Shown here: positions 39,788 to 51,375 of the stretch, piece after piece
Layout of the letters: each line of letters begins with the position of its first letter
Position numbering within the stretch: the first letter of the stretch is position 1
Source of the DNA: Antribacter gilvus
Lineage (GTDB): Bacteria; Actinomycetota; Actinomycetes; Actinomycetales; Cellulomonadaceae
Assembly (NCBI RefSeq): GCF_003946865.1
Contig: NZ_QXTH01000001.1
Location: 620,001 to 684,000, forward strand
Direction of reading: 5' to 3'
Length of the DNA: 64,000 nucleotides
Program-made: the position numbers and the translations under genes
Notes under the pieces: generated by a model
Databases searched by the model: none
What the model was told of the DNA's origin: nothing
What the model saw: the letters and a program-made list of their open reading frames with translations, nothing else

Positions 39788-40441
39788 ATGACCAACCAGC
39801 AGATGAACGTGACCGCTGTGCTCGGGACCAAGCTCGGCATGACCCAGCTCTGGGACGAGGCCGGGCACCTGGTGCCGGTGACCGTGGTTGCCGTGGGCAC
39901 GAACGTCGTGACCCAGGTCCGCACGGAGGACGCTGACGGCTACGCGGCTGTGCAGCTCGCGTACGGCCAGATCGACCCCCGCAAGGTGACGCAGCCCCTC
40001 AAGGGCCACTTCGAGAAGGCCGGCGTCACGCCGCGCCGTCACGTGGCCGAGATCCGCACGTCCAACGCCTCCGAGTTCGCGCTCGGTCAGGAGATCACCG
40101 CGGCGGCCTTCGAGGCCGGCTCCGTGGTCGACGTGATCGGCACGACCAAGGGCAAGGGCACCGCGGGTGTCATGAAGCGTCACGGCTTCCACGGCGTGGG
40201 CGCATCGCACGGTTCGCACCGTAACCACCGCAAGCCCGGCTCGATCGGTGGCGCTTCGACGCCGTCGCGAGTCTTCAAGGGCATGAAGATGGCCGGTCGG
40301 ATGGGCAACGTCCGTCAGACCACCCAGAACCTGACCGTCCACGCGGTCGACGCTGAGAAGGGTCTGCTGCTCGTCAAGGGCGCGGTTCCCGGCCCCAAGG
40401 GTGGCGTCGTCCTCGTGCGTACCGCCTCGAAGGGAGCGTGA
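39788..40441 (+). CDS. rplC: 50S ribosomal protein L3
   Basis: 217 residues with [20 protein letters not shown] and the central loop [20 protein letters not shown] that reaches the peptidyl-transferase centre. Early assembly protein of the 50S subunit. The stop overlaps a GTG that could start rplD. Confidence 0.98.
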   Translation: MTNQQMNVTAVLGTKLGMTQLWDEAGHLVPVTVVAVGTNVVTQVRTEDADGYAAVQLAYGQIDPRKVTQPLKGHFEKAGVTPRRHVAEIRTSNASEFALGQEITAAAFEAGSVVDVIGTTKGKGTAGVMKRHGFHGVGASHGSHRNHRKPGSIGGASTPSRVFKGMKMAGRMGNVRQTTQNLTVHAVDAEKGLLLVKGAVPGPKGGVVLVRTASKGA

Positions 40442-40446
40442 CACCG

Positions 40447-41145
40447 ATGGCTGCTCTGACCGTCGACGTCCTGGATGCCCAGGGCAAGAAGACCGGCACC
40501 GCCGAGCTCCCCGCCGAGGTGTTCGACGTCACCGTGAACATCCCGCTGATCCACCAGGTCGTCGTCGCGCAGCGCGCGGCGGCACGCCAGGGGACCGCCT
40601 CCACGAAGACTCGTGGTGAGGTCCGCGGTGGTGGGCGCAAGCCGTACAAGCAGAAGGGCACCGGCCGCGCCCGTCAGGGTTCGACCCGCGCACCGCAGTT
40701 CGCAGGCGGTGGCGTCGTCCACGGCCCGCAGCCGCGCTCGTACGACCAGCGGACCCCCAAGAAGATGAAGGCCGCCGCCCTGCGCGGTGCCCTCTCCGAC
40801 CGCGCCCGCGCGGGCCGCGTGCACGTCGTCGCCGGTTTCGGTGTCGACGGGGCGCCGTCCACGAAGACCGCGATCACCACCCTGAAGTCGCTGTCGCCCC
40901 GCCCCCACGTCCTCGTGGTGACGGAGCGGACCGACGAGGTGACGATCAAGTCGCTGCGCAACGTCGCCGAGGTGCACCTCCTGGTCGCCGACCAGCTGAA
41001 CACCTACGACGTTCTCGTCTCTGATGACATCGTCTTCACCGAGGGCGCGCTCAACGCGTTCCTCGAGGGCCCCACCAAGGGCGCGAAGGCCGTCGCTTCC
41101 TCGTCGGAGATCGAGTCCGAGCCCGCTGAGGAGTCCGCCAAGTGA
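40447..41145 (+). CDS. rplD: 50S ribosomal protein L4
   Basis: 232 residues with an extended loop ([20 protein letters not shown], then [19 protein letters not shown]) lining the exit tunnel. A Glu/Ser-rich tail ends the protein. The ATG at 40447 fits AAGGGAG at ten bases better than the GTG at 40438, which overlaps the rplC stop. In E. coli L4 controls the S10 operon. Confidence 0.97.
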   Translation: MAALTVDVLDAQGKKTGTAELPAEVFDVTVNIPLIHQVVVAQRAAARQGTASTKTRGEVRGGGRKPYKQKGTGRARQGSTRAPQFAGGGVVHGPQPRSYDQRTPKKMKAAALRGALSDRARAGRVHVVAGFGVDGAPSTKTAITTLKSLSPRPHVLVVTERTDEVTIKSLRNVAEVHLLVADQLNTYDVLVSDDIVFTEGALNAFLEGPTKGAKAVASSSEIESEPAEESAK

Positions 41146-41444
41146 CCACCGTGACGAAGGACCCGCGCGACATCCTGCTCGCCCCGGTCGTCTCCGAGAA
41201 GAGCTACGGCCTGCTCGACGAGGGCAAGTACACCTTCATCGTCGACCCGCGCGCCAACAAGACCGAGATCAAGATCGCGATCGAGCAGGTCTTCGGTGTC
41301 AAGGTCGCCTCGGTGAACACGATCAACCGCAAGGGCAAGACGCGTCGTACGCGTTTCGGCCTCGGCAAGCGTAAGGACACCAAGCGTGCGATCGTCACCC
41401 TCCGTGAGGGAACGATCGACATCTTCGGTGGACCGGTCGGCTGA
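41142..41444 (+). CDS. rplW: 50S ribosomal protein L23
   Basis: 100 residues with [20 protein letters not shown] and [19 protein letters not shown]. It surrounds the tunnel exit and docks trigger factor and SRP. The GTG start overlaps the rplD stop by 4 bp. Confidence 0.98.
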   Translation: MTTVTKDPRDILLAPVVSEKSYGLLDEGKYTFIVDPRANKTEIKIAIEQVFGVKVASVNTINRKGKTRRTRFGLGKRKDTKRAIVTLREGTIDIFGGPVG

Positions 41445-41477
41445 GCCGGACGAGAAGCAGATTGAGGACAGGTTTCC

Positions 41478-42314
<837 letters not shown>

Positions 42315-42328
42315 TAGGAGCCTGGAAC

Positions 42329-42610
42329 ATGCCTCGTAGCCTGAAGAAGGGCCCCTTCGTCGACGGACACCTTCAGAAGAAGGTGGACGTCCAGAACGAG
42401 AAGGGGACCAAGAACGTCATCAAGACCTGGTCCCGTCGGTCGGTCATCACGCCCGACTTCCTCGGTCACACCTTCGCCGTGCACGACGGCCGCAAGCACG
42501 TCCCGGTGTTCGTCACCGAGTCGATGGTTGGCCACAAGCTCGGCGAGTTCGCTCCCACGCGGACCTTCCGCGGCCACGTGAAGGACGACAAGAAGGGTCG
42601 TCGCCGCTGA
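42329..42610 (+). CDS. rpsS: 30S ribosomal protein S19
   Basis: 93 residues: [19 protein letters not shown] and [20 protein letters not shown] are standard S19 segments. It pairs with S13 in the head of the 30S subunit. The ATG at 42329 follows a short GATAGGAGCC site. Confidence 0.98.
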   Translation: MPRSLKKGPFVDGHLQKKVDVQNEKGTKNVIKTWSRRSVITPDFLGHTFAVHDGRKHVPVFVTESMVGHKLGEFAPTRTFRGHVKDDKKGRRR

Positions 42611-42681
42611 GCGGAGGGCTGACACCCACCGCACAGCTGAGCGAGACCCCGACGGTCAAGAGACAAGAAGGCAGGACTGCA

Positions 42682-43050
42682 ATGGAAGCCAAGGCGCAGG
42701 CGCGGTTTGTCCGTGTCACGCCCCAGAAGGCCCGGCGCGTCGTGGACCTCATCCGTGGCAAGCAGGCCGCCGAGGCCGTCGCGGTGCTGAAGTTCGCACC
42801 GCAGGCCGCGAGCGAGCCCGTCCGCAAGGTCGTGGAGAGCGCAATCGCGAACGCCCGGGTGAAGGCCGACCGCGCGAGCGAGCGCTTCGACGAGGGTGAC
42901 CTCGTCGTGAGCGCAGCGTTCGTCGACGAGGGCCCGACCCTCAAGCGGTTCCGGCCGCGTGCCCAAGGGCGCGCGAACCGGATCCTCAAGCGCACGAGCC
43001 ACATCACCGTGGTCGTGGCGCCGCGAGCAGACAAGGAAGGGGCCCGATAG
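42682..43050 (+). CDS. rplV: 50S ribosomal protein L22
   Basis: 122 residues with [18 protein letters not shown] and the tunnel-loop segment [20 protein letters not shown], where macrolide-resistance changes usually occur; none is evident. Its stop overlaps the GTG of rpsC by one base. Confidence 0.98.
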   Translation: MEAKAQARFVRVTPQKARRVVDLIRGKQAAEAVAVLKFAPQAASEPVRKVVESAIANARVKADRASERFDEGDLVVSAAFVDEGPTLKRFRPRAQGRANRILKRTSHITVVVAPRADKEGAR

Positions 43051-43886
43051 TGGGGCAGAAGGTACACCCGCACGGGTACCGCCTCGGCATCACCACCGAC
43101 CACCGGTCGCGTTGGTTCGCCGATAGCACCAAGCCTGGTCAGCGGTACCGCGATTACGTCCGTGAGGACGTCCAGATCCGCAAGCTCATGAGCACCGGCC
43201 TCGAAAGGGCCGGTATCTCCAAGGTCGAGATCGAGCGCACCCGCGACCGTGTCCGCGTGGATATCCACACGGCACGTCCGGGCATCGTGATCGGCCGTCG
43301 TGGAGCCGAGGCAGACCGCATCCGCGGCGAGCTCGAGAAGCTCACGGGCAAGCAGGTTCAGCTCAACATCCTCGAGGTCAAGAACGCCGAGATCGACGCG
43401 CAGCTGGTCGCTCAGGGCATCGCCGAGCAGCTGGCGAGCCGTGTGTCGTTCCGTCGTGCGATGCGTAAGGGCATTCAGTCCGCGCAGCGCGCCGGCGCCA
43501 AGGGCATCCGTGTCCAGGTCTCCGGCCGCCTCGGCGGCGCCGAGATGAGCCGTTCGGAGTTCTACCGCGAGGGCCGTGTGCCTCTGCACACGCTTCGCGC
43601 GAACATCGACTACGGCTTCTTCGAGGCCCGTACCACCTTCGGCCGCATCGGCGTGAAGGTCTGGATCTACAAGGGCGACATCACCGAGAAGGAGTTCGCT
43701 GCGCAGCAGGCCGCTGCTGCACCGCGTCAGGGCCGTGGAGGCCCCCGTGGTGAGCGCGGTGGCGAGCGTGGTGGCGACCGTCGCGGTGGTGGGCGTCGTC
43801 CCGAGCGTCCGGCCGAGCGGGCCGACGAGGCCGCGCCTTCGGCGGCCCCTGCAGCTCCGGCCACCGAGACCGGAACGGAGGCCTGA
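43050..43886 (+). CDS. rpsC: 30S ribosomal protein S3
   Basis: 278 residues. KH domain with [20 protein letters not shown], then the C-terminal domain ending near [20 protein letters not shown]. Residues beyond about 225 form a Gly/Arg-rich and then Ala/Pro-rich tail that is common in actinobacterial S3 but absent from E. coli. The GTG start shares one base with the rplV stop. Confidence 0.98.
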   Translation: MGQKVHPHGYRLGITTDHRSRWFADSTKPGQRYRDYVREDVQIRKLMSTGLERAGISKVEIERTRDRVRVDIHTARPGIVIGRRGAEADRIRGELEKLTGKQVQLNILEVKNAEIDAQLVAQGIAEQLASRVSFRRAMRKGIQSAQRAGAKGIRVQVSGRLGGAEMSRSEFYREGRVPLHTLRANIDYGFFEARTTFGRIGVKVWIYKGDITEKEFAAQQAAAAPRQGRGGPRGERGGERGGDRRGGGRRPERPAERADEAAPSAAPAAPATETGTEA

Positions 43887-43888
43887 CC

Positions 43889-44308
43889 ATGCTGATCCCG
43901 CGCAGGGTCAAGCACCGCAAGCAGCACCACCCGGACCGCCACGGCGCGTCCAAGGGTGGCAACCAGATTGCGTTCGGCGAGTACGCCATCCAGGCTCTTG
44001 AGCCGGCGTACGTCACCAACCGGCAGATCGAGGCAGCTCGTATCGCCATGACTCGCCACATCAAGCGTGGCGGAAAGGTCTGGATCAACATCTACCCGGA
44101 CCGTCCGCTCACGAAGAAGCCTGCCGAGACCCGCATGGGTTCCGGTAAGGGTTCGCCTGAGTGGTGGATCGCTAACGTCAAGCCGGGCCGGATCGTCTTC
44201 GAGCTGGCCGGCGTCCCGGAGCCCCTGGCTCGCGAGGCCATGCGCCGCGCGATCCACAAGCTCCCGATGAAGTGCCGTTTCGTGGTGCGCGAGGGTGGTG
44301 TCAGCTGA
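43889..44308 (+). CDS. rplP: 50S ribosomal protein L16
   Basis: 139 residues starting [18 protein letters not shown], with [20 protein letters not shown] and [19 protein letters not shown]. It helps position A-site tRNA. Its stop overlaps the rpmC start by one base. Confidence 0.98.
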   Translation: MLIPRRVKHRKQHHPDRHGASKGGNQIAFGEYAIQALEPAYVTNRQIEAARIAMTRHIKRGGKVWINIYPDRPLTKKPAETRMGSGKGSPEWWIANVKPGRIVFELAGVPEPLAREAMRRAIHKLPMKCRFVVREGGVS

Positions 44309-44547
44309 TGACTGTCGGTAGCAAGGGTCTGGCGCCCGCCGATCTGGACGCGTTCGACGACGAGGGACTCGTCGCCGAGCTGAAGAAGGCCAAGGAGGAG
44401 CTTTTCAACCTCCGCTTCCAGTCGGCCACCGGCCAGCTGGAGAGCCACGGCCGACTCAAGGCCGTTCGTCGCGACATCGCCCGGATCTACACGATCCTGC
44501 GTGAGCGCGAGCTCGGTATCCGTACGGCACCGAGCGTGAGTGAGTGA
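44308..44547 (+). CDS. rpmC: 50S ribosomal protein L29
   Basis: 79 residues, two long helices with [20 protein letters not shown] and [19 protein letters not shown]. The ATG at 44308 follows GAGGGTGG and overlaps the rplP stop, so translation is coupled. Lies near the tunnel exit with L23. Confidence 0.97.
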   Translation: MTVGSKGLAPADLDAFDDEGLVAELKKAKEELFNLRFQSATGQLESHGRLKAVRRDIARIYTILRERELGIRTAPSVSE

Positions 44548-44554
44548 GGCACTG

Positions 44555-44845
44555 ATGAGCGACAACACGAGCACGGCTGACGCCGTCGTGGCCGAGCGAG
44601 GCACCCGCAAGGTGCGTCGCGGCTACGTCGTCAGCGACAAGATGGACAAGACTGTCGTGGTTGAGGTCGAGGACCGGGTCAAGCACCCGCTCTACGGCAA
44701 GGTCATGCGTCGCACCAACAAGGTGAAGGCGCATGACGAGCAGAACGCCGCCGGTATCGGCGACCTCGTCATGATCATGGAGACCCGCCCGCTGTCCGCT
44801 ACCAAGCGGTGGCGCCTGGTGGAGATCCTCGAGAAGGCCAAGTAA
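44555..44845 (+). CDS. rpsQ: 30S ribosomal protein S17
   Basis: 96 residues with [39 protein letters not shown] and [17 protein letters not shown] short Ser/Thr/Ala N-terminal extension precedes the fold. The ATG at 44555 is chosen over an in-frame GTG at 44540. Last gene of the S10 block. Confidence 0.97.
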   Translation: MSDNTSTADAVVAERGTRKVRRGYVVSDKMDKTVVVEVEDRVKHPLYGKVMRRTNKVKAHDEQNAAGIGDLVMIMETRPLSATKRWRLVEILEKAK

Positions 44846-44860
44846 CACCCCGGACCGGTC

Positions 44861-44890
44861 GGCGGCCGGGTGCTGAGCACCCGGCCCGCC
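44861..44890 (+). terminator. Hairpin between the S10 and spc blocks
   Basis: GGCGG and CCGGGTGC (44861-44873) pair with GCACCCGG and CCGCC (44877-44890) with one bulged base over a TGA loop. There is no T-run, so it may attenuate rather than fully stop transcription into rplN. Confidence 0.55.
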
Positions 44891-44969
44891 GGCCCGGCCC
44901 ACCTACTGCAGCTATCCGTTCGGCAAGGCTCGCGAAGCGAGAACCAGCTCGACGACAGGAGTTCACTCA

Positions 44970-45338
44970 ATGATCCAGCAGGAGTCGCGAGTTCGCGTCG
45001 CCGACAACACGGGTGCCAAGGAGATTCTCTGCATCCGTGTTCTCGGTGGCTCCGGACGTCGCTACGCCGGTATCGGCGACACCATCGTCGCAACAGTCAA
45101 GGACGCGATCCCGGGCGGCAACGTGAAGAAGGGCGATGTGGTCAAGGCTGTCATCGTCCGCACCGTCAAGGAGCGTCGTCGTCCGGACGGTTCCTACATC
45201 AAGTTCGACGAGAACGCCGCCGTGATCCTCAAGAACGACGGCGAGCCGCGCGGCACCCGCATCTTCGGCCCGGTGGGCCGGGAGCTGCGTGACAAGCGGT
45301 TCATGAAGATCATCTCGCTGGCTCCGGAGGTGCTCTGA
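44970..45338 (+). CDS. rplN: 50S ribosomal protein L14
   Basis: 122 residues starting [20 protein letters not shown], with [14 protein letters not shown] at the end. It lies at the subunit interface by the factor-binding site. First gene of the spc block. Confidence 0.98.
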   Translation: MIQQESRVRVADNTGAKEILCIRVLGGSGRRYAGIGDTIVATVKDAIPGGNVKKGDVVKAVIVRTVKERRRPDGSYIKFDENAAVILKNDGEPRGTRIFGPVGRELRDKRFMKIISLAPEVL

Positions 45339-45339
45339 C

Positions 45340-45681
45340 ATGGCGAAGATCAAGAAGGGCGACCAGGTGATCGTCATCGCCGGTCGTGACAAGGGCAAGA
45401 CGGGCCGCGTGCTCGAGGTGCTCAAGGACGCCGACCGCGTGGTCGTCGAGGGTGTCCAGCGCGTGACGAAGCACACCAAGGTGGGCCAGTCGCAGCGCGG
45501 TACCCGTACCGGTGGCATCGAGACGGTCGAGGCCCCGATCCACGTGAGCAACGTGATGGTTGTCGACCCGGAGACCAAGAAGGGCACCCGGGTCGGGATC
45601 CGCACGGAGCAGGTCGAGCGCGACGGCCGCATGAAGACTGTGCGCACGCGCGTGGCCAAGCGCTCCGGGAAGGACATCTGA
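45340..45681 (+). CDS. rplX: 50S ribosomal protein L24
   Basis: 113 residues with the KOW motif [20 protein letters not shown] near the N-terminus. An assembly initiator of the 50S subunit. One base separates it from rplN. Confidence 0.98.
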   Translation: MAKIKKGDQVIVIAGRDKGKTGRVLEVLKDADRVVVEGVQRVTKHTKVGQSQRGTRTGGIETVEAPIHVSNVMVVDPETKKGTRVGIRTEQVERDGRMKTVRTRVAKRSGKDI

Positions 45682-45682
45682 C

Positions 45683-46258
45683 ATGACCGAGACCATCATC
45701 GAGGCCCCGGCCCTGCCGCGCCTCAAGCAGAAGTACCGCGAGGAGATCCTCGCGGGGCTGATGGAGGAGTTCGGCCACCAGAACATCCACCAGGTCGGCG
45801 GTCTCTCGAAGATCGTCGTCAACATGGGTGTGGGCGACGCCGCCAAGGACTCCAAGCTGATCGAGGGCGCGATCCGCGACCTGACCGCTATCACCGGTCA
45901 GAGGCCGCAGGTCACCAAGGCCCGCAAGTCCATCGCGCAGTTCAAGCTGCGCGAGGGCATGCCGATCGGCGCCCACGTCACCCTCCGCGGTGACCGCATG
46001 TGGGAGTTCCTGGACCGTCTGCTGGCGGTCGCGCTGCCGCGTATCCGCGACTTCCGCGGCCTGTCGCCGAAGCAGTTCGACGGCAACGGCAACTACACGT
46101 TCGGCCTCACGGAGCAGTCCATGTTCCACGAGATCGACCAGGACAAGATCGACCGGGTCCGCGGTATGGACATCACGGTCGTGACGACGGCCAAGACCGA
46201 CGACGAGGGCCGTTCCCTGCTTCGCCGTCTCGGCTTCCCCTTCAAGGAGGAGAACTGA
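45683..46258 (+). CDS. rplE: 50S ribosomal protein L5
   Basis: 191 residues with [40 protein letters not shown] and a final [18 protein letters not shown]. It binds 5S rRNA and contacts the P-site tRNA. One base follows rplX. Confidence 0.98.
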   Translation: MTETIIEAPALPRLKQKYREEILAGLMEEFGHQNIHQVGGLSKIVVNMGVGDAAKDSKLIEGAIRDLTAITGQRPQVTKARKSIAQFKLREGMPIGAHVTLRGDRMWEFLDRLLAVALPRIRDFRGLSPKQFDGNGNYTFGLTEQSMFHEIDQDKIDRVRGMDITVVTTAKTDDEGRSLLRRLGFPFKEEN

Positions 46259-46259
46259 C

Positions 46260-46445
46260 ATGGCGAAGAAGGCCCTAGTCAACAAGGCGGCCGCCAAGCC
46301 CAAGTTTGCGGTCCGCGCTTACACCCGGTGCCAGCGGTGCGGTCGTCCGCACTCCGTGTACCGCAAGTTCGGCCTGTGCCGAATCTGCGTGCGGGAGATG
46401 GCCCACCGTGGCGAGCTTCCCGGCGTCACCAAGAGCAGCTGGTAA
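46260..46445 (+). CDS. rpsN: 30S ribosomal protein S14, zinc-binding type
   Basis: 61 residues, the short form with four zinc cysteines in CQRCGRPH and CRICVRE. In many actinobacteria a zinc-free, Zur-controlled copy exists elsewhere. One base separates it from rplE. Confidence 0.97.
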   Translation: MAKKALVNKAAAKPKFAVRAYTRCQRCGRPHSVYRKFGLCRICVREMAHRGELPGVTKSSW

Positions 46446-46538
46446 CAACTACGTCGTAGGTCCGGACGGACGGAGAGCGAGCCGCATGACGACTCCCCTG
46501 TCCACCTGGATACCCCGGCGAGGAAGGGCAAGAGCCCG

Positions 46539-46937
46539 ATGACTATGACCGACCCGATCGCAGACATGCTGACCCGTCTGCGTAACGCGAACTCGGCGCA
46601 CCACGACACGGTAAGCATGCCGTCGTCGAAGCTGAAGTCGCACATTGCCGAGATCCTGCAGGCCGAGGGCTACATCGCCGGCTGGAACGTCGAGGACGCC
46701 CCCGTGGGCAAGAGCCTCACGATCACGCTGAAGTATGGCCCGAGCCGTGAGCGCGCCCTGGCGGGCGTCCGCCGCGTCTCGAAGCCCGGCCTGCGCGTCT
46801 ACGCCAAGTCCACCAACCTGCCCAAGGTCCTCGGCGGCCTGGGCGTGGCGATCCTGTCCACGTCCTCCGGTCTCCTGACCGACAAGCAGGCTCACACCAA
46901 GGGCGTGGGCGGCGAAGTCCTCGCCTACGTCTGGTAA
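46539..46937 (+). CDS. rpsH: 30S ribosomal protein S8
   Basis: 132 residues, [20 protein letters not shown] at the start and [20 protein letters not shown] at the end. In E. coli S8 represses the spc operon. An ATG two codons downstream (46545) is an equally possible start. Confidence 0.98.
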   Translation: MTMTDPIADMLTRLRNANSAHHDTVSMPSSKLKSHIAEILQAEGYIAGWNVEDAPVGKSLTITLKYGPSRERALAGVRRVSKPGLRVYAKSTNLPKVLGGLGVAILSTSSGLLTDKQAHTKGVGGEVLAYVW

Positions 46938-46957
46938 CCCGGAAAGGAGATAACGCC

Positions 46958-47494
46958 ATGTCTCGAATCGGCAAGATCCCCGTTCCGGTCCCTACCGGCG
47001 TGGACATCACCATCAGCGGTGCACTCGTGACGGTCAAGGGCCCCAAGGGGTCCCTTGAGCACAACGTGCCCGCTCCCATCAGCGTCTCGCAGGAGGACGG
47101 CACCCTCGTGGTGACCCGTCCCGACGACGAGCGCAGCTCCCGTGCCCTGCACGGCCTGACCCGTACGCTCCTCGCCAACATCGTCACCGGTGTGACCGAG
47201 GGCTACACCAAGAAGCTCGAGATCGTCGGCACCGGTTACCGCGTCGCCGCGAAGGGCTCGGACCTCGAGTTCGCCCTCGGCTTCAGCCACCCCGTCGTCG
47301 TGACGCCGCCTGCCGGCATCACGTTCGCCGTCGAGAGCCCCACGAAGTTCTCGGTCGCTGGTATCGACAAGCAGCAGGTCGGCGAGGTCGCAGCGAACAT
47401 CCGCAAGATCCGCAAGCCCGAGCCGTACAAGGGCAAGGGTGTGCGGTACGCCGGCGAGGTCGTCCGCCGCAAGGTCGGAAAGGCTGGTAAGTGA
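46958..47494 (+). CDS. rplF: 50S ribosomal protein L6
   Basis: 178 residues with [20 protein letters not shown] and the C-terminal [17 protein letters not shown]. It binds near the sarcin-ricin loop. The ATG follows GGAAAGGAGATAACGCC, one of the best ribosome-binding sites here. Confidence 0.98.
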   Translation: MSRIGKIPVPVPTGVDITISGALVTVKGPKGSLEHNVPAPISVSQEDGTLVVTRPDDERSSRALHGLTRTLLANIVTGVTEGYTKKLEIVGTGYRVAAKGSDLEFALGFSHPVVVTPPAGITFAVESPTKFSVAGIDKQQVGEVAANIRKIRKPEPYKGKGVRYAGEVVRRKVGKAGK

Positions 47495-47496
47495 CG

Positions 47497-47868
47497 ATGG
47501 CTCTCAAGATTCTGGGCAAGGGCAAGGGGATCGCGCGTCAGCGCCGCCACCTTCGCCTGCGCAAGAAGATCACCGGCACCCCGGTCCGTCCGCGCCTTGT
47601 CGTCACCCGTTCCTCGCGCCACATGGTGGCGCAGGTCGTGGACGACACGGTCGGCAAGACTGTGGCCTCGGCGTCGACCCTCGAGGCCGACCTGCGCGCG
47701 TTCGACGGAGACAAGACGGCCAAGGCCCGCAAGATCGGCGAGCTTGTCGCCGCTCGTGCCAAGGCCGTGGGTGTCGAGACCGTCGTGTTCGACCGCGGCG
47801 GCAACAAGTACCACGGTCGGGTGGCAGCAGTCGCCGACGGGGCCCGCGAAGGCGGTCTGGCCCTGTGA
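47497..47868 (+). CDS. rplR: 50S ribosomal protein L18
   Basis: 123 residues with [20 protein letters not shown] and [20 protein letters not shown]. It carries 5S rRNA into the 50S subunit. A GTG at 47491 overlapping the rplF stop is an alternative start that adds two residues. Confidence 0.97.
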   Translation: MALKILGKGKGIARQRRHLRLRKKITGTPVRPRLVVTRSSRHMVAQVVDDTVGKTVASASTLEADLRAFDGDKTAKARKIGELVAARAKAVGVETVVFDRGGNKYHGRVAAVADGAREGGLAL

Positions 47869-47902
47869 CGACCTACACCGCACGAAAGAAGAGGACTCTC
47901 TG

Positions 47903-48559
47903 ATGGCTGCAGGGCAGCGCACCGGCGCCCCCCAGGGTGCCGCCAACGAGAACACCAGCGAGCGCGGGGAGCGTCGCGGTCGCCGCGACGATCGTCGCGG
48001 TGACCGGCGCGAGCCGGAGAAGAGCGCCTTCGTCGAGCGCGTGGTGACGATCAACCGCGTCTCCAAGGTCGTCAAGGGTGGTCGCCGCTTCAGCTTCACC
48101 GCGCTGGTCGTGGTGGGCGATGGCGACGGCACCGTCGGCGTGGGCTACGGCAAGGCCAAGGAGGTGCCCGCGGCGATCGCCAAGGGTGTCGAGGAGGCGA
48201 AGAAGAGCTTCTTCCGCGTCCCTCGTATCCAGGGCACCATCCCCCACCCCATCCAGGGTGAGGCCGCTGCCGGCGTCGTGTTCCTGCGTCCGGCATCCCC
48301 GGGTACCGGTGTGATCGCCGGTGGTCCGGTGCGCGCCGTCCTGGAGTGCGCCGGCATTCACGACGTGCTGAGCAAGTCGCTCGGCTCGTCGAACGCGATC
48401 AACATCGTGCACGCCACCGTGGCGGCTCTGCGCGGGCTCGAGCAGCCCGAGGCCGTTGCCGCGCGTCGTGGTCTGCCGCTCGAGCACGTGGCTCCGGCCG
48501 CGCTGCTCCGGGCGCAGGCTGCTGGTCGTGCCGAGGCTGCTGCGAAGGCGGGTGCGTGA
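47903..48559 (+). CDS. rpsE: 30S ribosomal protein S5
   Basis: 218 residues. An Arg/Asp-rich N-terminal extension (about 1-45) precedes [40 protein letters not shown] and the [17 protein letters not shown] helix. It helps mRNA unwinding and decoding accuracy. The spectinomycin-contact loop appears normal. Its stop overlaps the rpmD start. Confidence 0.98.
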   Translation: MAAGQRTGAPQGAANENTSERGERRGRRDDRRGDRREPEKSAFVERVVTINRVSKVVKGGRRFSFTALVVVGDGDGTVGVGYGKAKEVPAAIAKGVEEAKKSFFRVPRIQGTIPHPIQGEAAAGVVFLRPASPGTGVIAGGPVRAVLECAGIHDVLSKSLGSSNAINIVHATVAALRGLEQPEAVAARRGLPLEHVAPAALLRAQAAGRAEAAAKAGA

Positions 48560-48741
48560 TGGCTCGTCTCAAGGTGACCCAGACCAAGTCCGCCATCGGC
48601 GGCAAGCAGAACCAGCGCGACACGCTGCGGACGCTGGGCCTCAAGCGGATCGGTGACACCGCCGTGAAGGAGGACCGCCCGGAGATCCGCGGCATGGTCA
48701 ACACGGTGGCGCACCTCGTCACCGTCGAGGAGGTCGAGTGA
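48559..48741 (+). CDS. rpmD: 50S ribosomal protein L30
   Basis: 60 residues with [20 protein letters not shown] and [20 protein letters not shown], the full L30 fold. The ATG overlaps the rpsE stop by one base. Confidence 0.97.
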   Translation: MARLKVTQTKSAIGGKQNQRDTLRTLGLKRIGDTAVKEDRPEIRGMVNTVAHLVTVEEVE

Positions 48742-48743
48742 CC

Positions 48744-49241
48744 ATGGCCAAGGTTGAGAAGACCGAGGCGACGGAGGCGACTGTGACCGAGAAGGTCCAG
48801 CCGCTGAAGATGCACCACCTGCGTCCGGCCCCGGGCGCCAAGACCGCCAAGATCCGTGTGGGTCGTGGCGAGGGCGGCAAGAGGGGTAAGACGGCAGGCC
48901 GTGGTACCAAGGGCCAGAAGGCTCGGTACCAGGTTCCTGCGCGCTTCGAGGGTGGGCAGATGCCTCTGCACATGCGCCTTCCGAAGCTCCGCGGGTTCAA
49001 GAACCCGTTCCGCGTCGAGTACCAGGTCGTGAACCTGGACAAGCTCGCCGAGCTGTACCCCGAGGGTGGCTCTGTCACCATCGACGACCTCGTCGCCAAG
49101 GGCGCGGTCCGCAAGGGTCAGCCGGTGAAGGTGCTCGGCACGGGCGAGATCGCCGTCAAGCTGGAGATCGCGGTCGACGCGGTCTCCGGGTCTGCCAAGG
49201 ACAAGATCCTGGCAGCCGGCGGCTCCATCTCGGAGGACTGA
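48744..49241 (+). CDS. rplO: 50S ribosomal protein L15
   Basis: 165 residues: a polar N-terminal stretch, then [12 protein letters not shown]-like [40 protein letters not shown] and [20 protein letters not shown]. The ATG at 48744 and an in-frame GTG at 48738 share the AGGAGG site, so the start is ambiguous by two codons. Last gene of the spc block before a terminator. Confidence 0.97.
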   Translation: MAKVEKTEATEATVTEKVQPLKMHHLRPAPGAKTAKIRVGRGEGGKRGKTAGRGTKGQKARYQVPARFEGGQMPLHMRLPKLRGFKNPFRVEYQVVNLDKLAELYPEGGSVTIDDLVAKGAVRKGQPVKVLGTGEIAVKLEIAVDAVSGSAKDKILAAGGSISED

Positions 49242-49246
49242 GAACG

Positions 49247-49286
49247 ACACAGGGCCGACAGCGCAGCTGCGCTGTCGGCCCTGTGT
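49247..49286 (+). terminator. Perfect 40-bp palindrome terminator after rplO
   Basis: ACACAGGGCCGACAGCGCAG (49247-49266) is followed directly by its exact reverse complement (49267-49286). It should fold into a hairpin between the spc ribosomal genes and secY, so secY-adk-map may have their own promoter in 49287-49433. Confidence 0.88.
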
Positions 49287-49433
49287 GCTTGTGGTTGGTC
49301 AAGAGACTGCCGCGAGGCACGTAGAATCCGTCACGGTCCGGACGCACGGTTGCGGCGGTCCAGGATCGTCGTCATGACTCGCCGGATCCGACCGGCGACA
49401 CGAGAACCCGCCTCGGCGGGCCAGGAGGACAGG

Positions 49434-50729
49434 GTGCTCAGCGCATTCGGCCGGGCTTTCCGGACGCCAGACCTGCGGCGCAAGCTGCTGTTCACGATCG
49501 CGATCATGTCGATCTTCCGCGTGGGGTCGTTCATCCCCACGCCGGGGGTTGATTACGGCAACGTTCAGCAATGTGTCGCTTCGAGCGAGGAAAACACGCT
49601 GCTCGGCGTGGTTGACCTGTTCAGCGGCGGTGCGCTGCTACAGCTCTCGATCTTCGCGCTCGGGATCATGCCCTACATCACCGCGAGCATCATCATCCAG
49701 CTCCTGCGTGTGGTGATCCCTCGCTTCGAGGCCCTGCACAAGGAGGGCCAGTCGGGTACCGCGAAGCTGACGCAGTACACGCGCTACCTGACGATCGGGC
49801 TCGCGATCCTCCAGTCGACGACGGTCATCACGACCGCGCGGCAGGGCATGCTGTTCCCGCAGTGCCCCGTCGAGGTGATCCCGAACGACGACATCGTCAC
49901 GCTGATCCTCATGATCGTGACCATGACCGCCGGTACGGGCCTCGTCATGTGGCTCGGCGAGCTCATCACCGAGCGCGGTGTCGGCAACGGCATGTCGCTG
50001 CTCATCTTCACGTCGATCGCCGCGAGCTTCCCCACGTCCCTGTGGTCCATCGCGGGCGGCCCGGACGGTGTCCGCAACTTCATCCTCATGGTCCTGGTGA
50101 TCGTGCTGGTCGTCGGCCTCGTCGTCTTCGTCGAGCAGTCGCAGCGCCGCATCCCGGTCCAGTACGCGAAGCGCATGGTGGGCCGTCGCATGTACGGCGG
50201 CACCAGCACGTACATCCCGATCAAGATCAACATGGCCGGCGTCATCCCGGTGATCTTCGCGGCCTCGATCCTGGCGATCCCGGGCCTCGCCGCGCAGTTC
50301 GGCGACCCCACGTCCGACTGGGTGGCCTGGATCTCCAGGAACCTGGTGGACCCGGCGTCGCCGCTCTACATCGGGCTGTACACGCTGATGATCATCTTCT
50401 TCTGCTTCTTCTACACGTCGATCACGTTCAACCCGGACGAGGTCGCGGACAACATGAAGAAGTACGGCGGCTTCATCCCCGGCATCCGCGCCGGCCGCCC
50501 CACTGCGGAGTACCTCGACTACGTCATCACGCGTATCACCTCCGCCGGTTCCCTGTACCTCGCGCTGGTCGCGCTGATCCCGACGCTGATGCTCGTCCTC
50601 CTGGGCGTGACGACGAACCTGCCGTTCGGTGGCAGCTCGATCCTCATCGTGGTCGGCGTCGGTCTCGAGACGGTCAAGCAGATCGACTCGCAGCTGCAGC
50701 AGCGCCACTACGAAGGATTCCTCCGTTGA
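49434..50729 (+). CDS. secY: Protein translocase subunit SecY
   Basis: 431 residues with ten membrane helices. The conserved plug region VDLFSGGALLQLSIFALGIM, the loop GQSGTAKLTQYTRYLTI, and the C-terminal IPGIRAGRPTAEYLDYVITR are present. It forms the protein-conducting channel with SecE and SecG. The GTG at 49434 follows AGGAGGACAGG and gives the usual length; a frame open further upstream is not family-like. Confidence 0.97.
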   Translation: MLSAFGRAFRTPDLRRKLLFTIAIMSIFRVGSFIPTPGVDYGNVQQCVASSEENTLLGVVDLFSGGALLQLSIFALGIMPYITASIIIQLLRVVIPRFEALHKEGQSGTAKLTQYTRYLTIGLAILQSTTVITTARQGMLFPQCPVEVIPNDDIVTLILMIVTMTAGTGLVMWLGELITERGVGNGMSLLIFTSIAASFPTSLWSIAGGPDGVRNFILMVLVIVLVVGLVVFVEQSQRRIPVQYAKRMVGRRMYGGTSTYIPIKINMAGVIPVIFAASILAIPGLAAQFGDPTSDWVAWISRNLVDPASPLYIGLYTLMIIFFCFFYTSITFNPDEVADNMKKYGGFIPGIRAGRPTAEYLDYVITRITSAGSLYLALVALIPTLMLVLLGVTTNLPFGGSSILIVVGVGLETVKQIDSQLQQRHYEGFLR

Positions 50730-51373
50730 GCGAAAGCACCGTGAACACCACGCCCGCGACGCGCCGCGCCCTGCACTCCCACGGCCCCGAGGGCCGGATC
50801 ACCCGTCTGGTGATCATGGGCCCGCAGGGTGCCGGCAAGGGCACGCAGGCAGCCCGTCTGGCCGACACGTTCGAGATCGTGGCGATCTCGACGGGCGACA
50901 TCTTCCGTGCCAACATCAAGGGCGAGACGGAGCTGGGCAAGCTCGCGCAGGAGTACACCAACAAGGGCGAGCTCGTCCCGGACTCCGTCACCAACGACAT
51001 GGTCCGTGACCGTCTGTCGCAGGACGACGTCAAGAGTGGCTTCATCCTCGACGGGTACCCCCGCAACGCCGCCCAGGTGACGGAGCTGGACGCCATCCTC
51101 CGTGACCTCGGCTGGGAGCTGGACGGTGTCATCGAGCTCACCGCGGACCGCGGCGAGCTGCTCGCCCGTCTCGCCAAGCGCGCCGAGCTCGAGGGCCGCG
51201 AGGACGACACGGAGGACGCGATCGCGCGCCGGCTCGACATCTACGGCGAGCAGACCGCCCCGCTGACAGCGGCGTACGGGGAGCGCAACCTCCTCGTGCA
51301 GGTCGACGGCATCGGCGAGGTCGAAGAGGTCACGGAGCGCATCGTCAAGTCCCTCGCGGCCCAGCTGGGCTGA
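50726..51373 (+). CDS. adk: Adenylate kinase
   Basis: 215 residues from a TTG that overlaps the secY stop and follows GAAGGA at eight bases; a GTG at 50741 or ATG at 50816 are alternatives. P-loop MGPQGAGKGTQAARLA, the AMP site STGDIFRANIKG and GFILDGYPRNAAQ are present. The LID is short, without a Cys zinc site, as is usual in actinobacteria. It balances ATP, ADP and AMP. The N-terminal extension of about 30 residues before the P-loop strand is longer than in E. coli. Confidence 0.95.
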   Translation: MSESTVNTTPATRRALHSHGPEGRITRLVIMGPQGAGKGTQAARLADTFEIVAISTGDIFRANIKGETELGKLAQEYTNKGELVPDSVTNDMVRDRLSQDDVKSGFILDGYPRNAAQVTELDAILRDLGWELDGVIELTADRGELLARLAKRAELEGREDDTEDAIARRLDIYGEQTAPLTAAYGERNLLVQVDGIGEVEEVTERIVKSLAAQLG

Positions 51374-51375
51374 CG